Source of the DNA: Clostridiaceae bacterium
GTDB taxonomy: Bacteria > Bacillota > Clostridia > Saccharofermentanales > UBA5734
Assembly (NCBI GenBank): GCA_012511525.1
Contig: JAAZFW010000255.1
Span: forward strand, 1 to 8,425
Direction: 5' to 3'
DNA length: 8,425 nt
Shown here: one piece after another, positions 5,179 through 8,425 of the stretch
Position numbering within the stretch: the first letter of the stretch is position 1
How the letters are laid out: each line of letters opens with the position of its first letter
The notes under the pieces: model-generated
What the model was told of the DNA's origin: nothing
Databases searched by the model: none
Seen by the model: only the letters and a program-made list of their open reading frames with translations
Made by a program: the position numbers and the translations under genes

Positions 5179-6051
5179 ATGAAGAAATGGATTATCATCG
5201 CCGTTGTCGTCCTGCTCGCCCTGATCGGCGTCAGCAATTCGGTCTACACGGTCCAGGAGGGCGAATTCGCCTACATCACCCAGTTCGGCGCCCTCGTGTC
5301 GATCCATCCGAACGCCGGCCTGGCTTTCAAGATCCCCTTTATCCAGGATGTCAACCGGCTGACCAAGAAGCAGATGATTTATAACGTCAACTCGTCCGAA
5401 GTTTTGACTGCCGACAAGAAGGCCATGATCGTCGACAGCTATTCCATCTGGAAGATCGTCGACGTAACGACCTTTATCCGCACCGTCAACAACATCGGCG
5501 AGATGCAAAAGCGCATCGACGCCAGCACCTACAGCGTGATCAAGAACCTGATGGGCCAGTTGGAGCAAAGCGAGATCATCTCCGACGGCGAGGCCAGCCG
5601 GACTTCGCTCAACAACCAGATCACCGAGCAGGTCGCGGCCAGCCTCATGCCCTACGGTGTCGAGATCCTGTCCGTCGAGGTCAAGCGCTTCGACCTGCCC
5701 GAGGACAACACGACCGCCGTCTATGCCCGCATGATTTCCGAACGCTCGCAGATGGCCGCCTCCTACAAGGCGGAAGGCGAATATGAAGCCGCCAAGATCC
5801 GCAACGAGACCGACAAGGAGATCGAGATCACCATCGGGCAGGCCGAAGCTGCCGCCCAGCGGCTGCGCGGCGAAGGGGAAGAGGAATACATGCGTATCCT
5901 CAAGGAGCTCTACAACGATCCGGCCAAGGCGGAGTTCTACCTGTTCGTCCGCGAGCTGGAGGCGATGAAAAAGTCCCTGCAGGGCGAGAAGACGCTCATC
6001 CTGGGTTCGGACTCCCCTCTGGCAAAAATCATCAACCAGGTCAACGATTAA
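5179..6051 (+). CDS. hflC: HflC, SPFH/band 7 membrane protein
   Basis: A 290-residue partner of HflK. A short cytoplasmic start and one membrane segment (about 4-20) precede the SPFH domain, in which EGEFAYITQFGALV (27-40) and TADKKAMIVDSYSIWKI (77-93) are typical of HflC. A charged coiled-coil region follows (about 185-245). The C-terminal block FYLFVRELEAMKKSL (253-267) and then LILGSDSP is the characteristic HflC ending. It is expected to sit in the membrane with its bulk outside, assembled alternately with HflK around FtsH. The start at 5179 is set by GAGGAGG (5164-5170), 8 bases upstream, which overlaps the hflK stop. It is the last gene of its operon, and a palindromic terminator begins 25 bases after the TAA. 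The length is somewhat below the E. coli protein. Confidence 0.94.
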   Translation: MKKWIIIAVVVLLALIGVSNSVYTVQEGEFAYITQFGALVSIHPNAGLAFKIPFIQDVNRLTKKQMIYNVNSSEVLTADKKAMIVDSYSIWKIVDVTTFIRTVNNIGEMQKRIDASTYSVIKNLMGQLEQSEIISDGEASRTSLNNQITEQVAASLMPYGVEILSVEVKRFDLPEDNTTAVYARMISERSQMAASYKAEGEYEAAKIRNETDKEIEITIGQAEAAAQRLRGEGEEEYMRILKELYNDPAKAEFYLFVRELEAMKKSLQGEKTLILGSDSPLAKIINQVND

Positions 6052-6075
6052 ACGAATTCCGATTCAACTTTATGG

Positions 6076-6108
6076 CAGCCCGGCCGATCGGCCGGGCTGT
6101 TACTTTTT
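6076..6108 (+). terminator. Intrinsic terminator of hflK-hflC, shared with a convergent gene
   Basis: CAGCCCGGCC (6076-6085) and GGCCGGGCTG (6090-6099) form a perfect 10-bp G+C-rich stem with a GATC loop, followed by TTACTTTTT. The stem begins 25 bases after hflC. The U-tail contains the stop codon (TAA, 6102-6100) of the peptidase-like gene on the other strand. The other direction lacks a U-run, so it is a true intrinsic terminator only for hflC. Confidence 0.88.
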
Positions 6109-6777
6109 GGGCAGGAAATAGACGGCTGCGCCGCCCAGACGCGTAGTCGTATACCACAGTGACAGATTGACGCGTTTCTTTTCGCCGCTGTCGGACAATT
6201 CGGCAAACAGCTGCCCCTGCGGATCGCAAAACAGCGCCGTGACCGTGACCCAGTGCCAGCTGTCCAGGTTGTCGAGCTTGCCGTTGGACAAGTTCAGGAA
6301 GGCGACCGGTGTTTGCCGGCCAAGACCGGCGACGATGAAATCCCGGAATTGATCCAGCGGCAGCCGGCTGCCGGTCAGGCCCGGGATGCCAAAGACAGCC
6401 GCCTCCAGCCCGATCCCCCGGGTACCGGCGTAGCGCGTGACCCCGTCGACCAGCATGCCGGCCTCGTTGACCCCCATGCGGCCGGGGGTGACATAGTGCC
6501 AGATCTGGTCCATGAAGAGCCGGAACTGCTCTTGGCTGCCGGCGGGAAGCGTATAGAGCGAGGCCATTTCCGGCCGGCTTGGGGCGAGATAATAGAGGAT
6601 CGTCGCCGACGTGCAGGGGCCGCAGCCGGCCTGGCGCTGCCAGTGCTCACCGTACCAGTCCTGGTCGCAGCCGAACGCCGGAGCGGCATCCTCGAGCGGG
6701 ATATCGAACAAATCCAGCCGGTCCAGGGCGGCCAGAAGCTGCCATTCAGGCGGGACCGGTGCAGTCATTTCAAGCAC
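6100..6777 (-). CDS. C39-like / papain-fold cysteine peptidase homolog
   Basis: A 225-residue protein without signal peptide or membrane segment. QRQAGCGPCTSATILYYL (48-64 region) has the look of the active-site cysteine helix of papain-like and C39-like peptidases, with Cys52 the likely nucleophile. SWHWVTVTAL supplies a histidine at 175 in the expected hydrophobic strand, and ELSDSGEKK offers an aspartate at 196 to complete a Cys-His-Asp set. The order and spacing fit peptidase C39-like proteins of unknown substrate that occur in Clostridia. It is not fused to an ABC transporter, so a bacteriocin-exporter role is not supported. The start is GTG at 6777, with GGAGG (6785-6789) 7 bases upstream; an ATG three codons later is the alternative. 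It is convergent with hflC and divergent from thpR. Confidence 0.7.
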   Translation of the reverse strand: MLEMTAPVPPEWQLLAALDRLDLFDIPLEDAAPAFGCDQDWYGEHWQRQAGCGPCTSATILYYLAPSRPEMASLYTLPAGSQEQFRLFMDQIWHYVTPGRMGVNEAGMLVDGVTRYAGTRGIGLEAAVFGIPGLTGSRLPLDQFRDFIVAGLGRQTPVAFLNLSNGKLDNLDSWHWVTVTALFCDPQGQLFAELSDSGEKKRVNLSLWYTTTRLGGAAVYFLPKK

Positions 6778-6808
6778 GATGGCACCTCCGTTGCATTTTC
6801 TGGCGTAG

Positions 6809-6817
6809 AGTATATCA
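6809..6817 (-). promoter_or_regulatory. Candidate extended -10 promoter of the peptidase-like gene
   Basis: On the minus strand TGATATACT fits an extended -10 element (TG, one base, TATACT), giving a start near 6803, about 25 bases before the GTG codon. No convincing -35 is present, as is common for extended -10 promoters. On the plus strand the same A+T-rich patch offers TATCAT (6813-6818) 16 bases after a weak TTGCAT (6791-6796), which could serve thpR. Confidence 0.4.
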
Positions 6818-6843
6818 TGAAAAGCAGGGAGATTCGGTAAGCT

Positions 6844-7419
6844 ATGCGACTGTTTTTTGCCTTCGAGCTCGATGAGCCGACCCGATACGCGCTGCAGACA
6901 AGGCTATTGCCTGTCAAAAGGCAGGTGCCTGCCCGCTGGACAAAGCCGGAGAATCTGCATCTGACCTTGCAGTTTCTCGGTGAGCAGCCGCCGGCCGCCG
7001 TGCCTGGCCTGACGGAGGCCCTGGACCGGGCAGCTGCTGATGCAAGATCGTTTGCGGTCTCGTTTTCCGGATTCGGCACGTTTCGCGCAGCCAGCGGCCT
7101 GCTCTGGGTCGGTGTGACGAGCGGTTCCGAACCGGCCCGCCTGGTCTGGCAGCTGCGCCAGCAGTTGCTGACGCAAGGCTTTCCTGCCGAAGACCGTCCC
7201 TGGCAGCCCCACCTGACCGTGGCTCGTGAGGCCCGTCTTGTTGGCCTGGCGTTGCCGCCCTGGCCGTCCGATCCCATCTGCTCCCGGATCGGCAGCGTTT
7301 CCCTGATGGAAAGTATCCGGCTGGATGGGCGGCTCGTATACCGCCCGCTTTACCGTGTTCAGCTTCCAGATAAAATGACTGAAGATCGAAAAGAGCCGAA
7401 TGAGGAGGATTTGCCATGA
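6844..7419 (+). CDS. thpR: RNA 2',3'-cyclic phosphodiesterase (2H/LigT family)
   Basis: A 191-residue soluble protein of the two-histidine phosphoesterase family. It carries both catalytic tetrads, HLTL (39-42) and HLTV (123-126), as well as the family opening MRLFFAFEL and the conserved RWTKPENLHLTLQFLGE segment. These enzymes open 2',3'-cyclic phosphates on RNA ends to 2'-phosphates and can show RNA ligase activity in vitro. The length is typical. The ribosome site is weak: GGGAG (6827-6831) lies 12 bases from the ATG. The protein ends in a charged tail (EDRKEPNEEDLP), and its stop overlaps the start of the alpha-mannosidase gene as ATGA, so the two are co-transcribed and possibly translationally coupled. 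That pairing has no obvious biochemical logic. Confidence 0.9.
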   Translation: MRLFFAFELDEPTRYALQTRLLPVKRQVPARWTKPENLHLTLQFLGEQPPAAVPGLTEALDRAAADARSFAVSFSGFGTFRAASGLLWVGVTSGSEPARLVWQLRQQLLTQGFPAEDRPWQPHLTVAREARLVGLALPPWPSDPICSRIGSVSLMESIRLDGRLVYRPLYRVQLPDKMTEDRKEPNEEDLP

Positions 7420-8425
7420 AGAACCTGGACAAACTGGATCTGCTTGCGCGCCAGTACGGATGCGAAGCCCCCGAGAAGGAGGAGCGTGCCGAACCGGAGT
7501 GGGGACGGCGGGCTGTCCTGGAACTGCTGTATGCCGTCCAGCTGTCCGTGGCCTTCGACCACGACAGCGACGATCTGGTTGACGAGGCGATCGGGCAGCT
7601 CTAGCAGGCTGTCCAGGCAGAAGGCGCGATCACCCGCACGGCTTGCCTCGCGCTGGAGACGCAGCTGGCCGGCCTGGCGGAACGGGCCAAGTCCTTCACC
7701 CAGATCTGCATCGGACACGCGCACATCGACATGAACTGGATGTGGTCTTTTGACGAGACCGTCTCAATCACGCTCGACACCTGCCGCACGATGCTGGACC
7801 TGATGGACCAGTACCCGGATTACACGTTCGCCCAGTCCCAGGCTTCCGTCTACGAGATCGTGGCCCGCCATGACATGGCTCTGCTGGAGCGGATCCGCAA
7901 CCGTGTGCAGGAGGGCCGCTGGGAGGTGACCGCATCAACCTGGGTCGAAGCCGACCGCACCCTGCCCAACGCCGAAAGCATGGTCCGGCACCTGCTCTAC
8001 ACCCGCCGCTACCTGGCCGGCCTGCTCGAGATCGATCCGGAGTCGCTGGATCTGGATTTTGAACCGGACACCTTCGGCCACCACCAGAACGTGCCGGAAA
8101 TCCTCTCAGATGCCGGCGTGCGCTATTACTACCACTGCCGGGGCAGCAAAAACCTCGGCCTTACCCGCTGGCAGGCGCCGTCCGGCCGCAGCGTGCTCGT
8201 CTTCCAGGAACCGCTCTGGTACAACTGGGATATCGACGGCCGCTGCGCCCTGATGGTCCCGACCTTCTGCCGGCCGCTCGGTTTGACGTCAGCCCTGCGC
8301 GTCTACGGCGTGGGTGACCACGGCGGCGGGCCGACCCGCCGCGATCTCGAGCGCATCCGGACGATGGATCGCTGGCCGATCTTCCCGCACTACCGCTTCG
8401 GCACGTTCCACGACTTTTTCCGCGA
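7416..8425 (+). CDS. GH38 alpha-mannosidase, in-frame TAG at codon 63, 3' end outside window
   Basis: The frame from ATG 7416 is clearly that of a glycoside hydrolase family 38 alpha-mannosidase, which releases mannose from alpha-linked glycans in a zinc-dependent way. HAHIDMNWMW (101-110) carries zinc-binding His and Asp. FEPDTFGHH (215-223) contains the nucleophile Asp218 of the DxFGH motif. GDHGGGPTRRDLE (300-312) is the typical glycine-rich loop. GAGGAGG (7402-7408) precedes the start, which overlaps thpR by four bases. The oddity is TAG at 7602-7604. The reading frame is otherwise open to the window end with unchanged codon use, so one C-to-T change from CAG could explain it. The first in-frame ATG afterwards (7731) lies inside the zinc motif, so re-initiation there would not give a full active site. 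The gene is either freshly broken, misread, or read through. At least several hundred residues lie beyond the window. Confidence 0.85.

Noticed and set aside
1..8425. CRISPR array, rRNA, plasmid or phage origin
   Set aside because: No regularly spaced direct repeats, no rRNA sequence, and no replication, integrase or phage structural genes were seen.

Overview
The window looks like a chromosomal segment from a fairly high-GC bacterium, most likely a Firmicutes/Clostridia-type lineage. The evidence is strong AGGAGG-type ribosome binding sites before most genes, near-consensus sigma-70/sigma-A promoters with 17-base spacers, classical U-tailed intrinsic terminators, and a small HTH protein of a type known mainly from Clostridia (CD3324 family). 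The taxon is an inference; there is no rRNA here to settle it.

Layout, left to right. (1) 1-219 is the 3' end of a cysteine-synthase-type PLP enzyme. (2) 220-1958 is a visibly A+T-richer islet. It holds a 99-bp MITE-like foldback element flanked by TTA, a minus-strand AAA ATPase/DUF4143 gene, and an inverted repeat over that gene's candidate promoter. (3) 1923-2222 is a complete minus-strand tRNA operon: consensus promoter, tRNA-Leu(UAA), initiator tRNA-fMet(CAU), terminator. (4) 2297-2879 is a plus-strand unit: consensus promoter, about 215 nt of heavily structured leader ending in an intrinsic terminator, then the small HTH gene. The leader matches no riboregulator I can recall and is the best candidate for something undescribed. 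(5) 2818-4077 is a minus-strand MFS transporter whose 3' end overlaps the HTH gene convergently by 62 bp. (6) 4111-6108 is a compact hflK-hflC operon with its own promoter and a palindromic terminator. (7) 6100-6814 is a minus-strand C39-like cysteine peptidase homolog. (8) 6844-8425 is a plus-strand unit of thpR (RNA 2',3'-cyclic phosphodiesterase) overlapping by ATGA with a GH38 alpha-mannosidase. The mannosidase reading frame carries an in-frame TAG at codon 63 and runs off the window.

Functionally the window is a mosaic of short units rather than one pathway. The main loci are membrane-protein quality control (HflK/HflC), translation (two tRNAs), an importer or exporter of unknown substrate, and glycan breakdown (GH38). 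The points most worth a second look are the structured leader at 2326-2546 with its short upstream ORF and competing pairings, the amber codon in the mannosidase, and the MITE-like element beside the ATPase islet.
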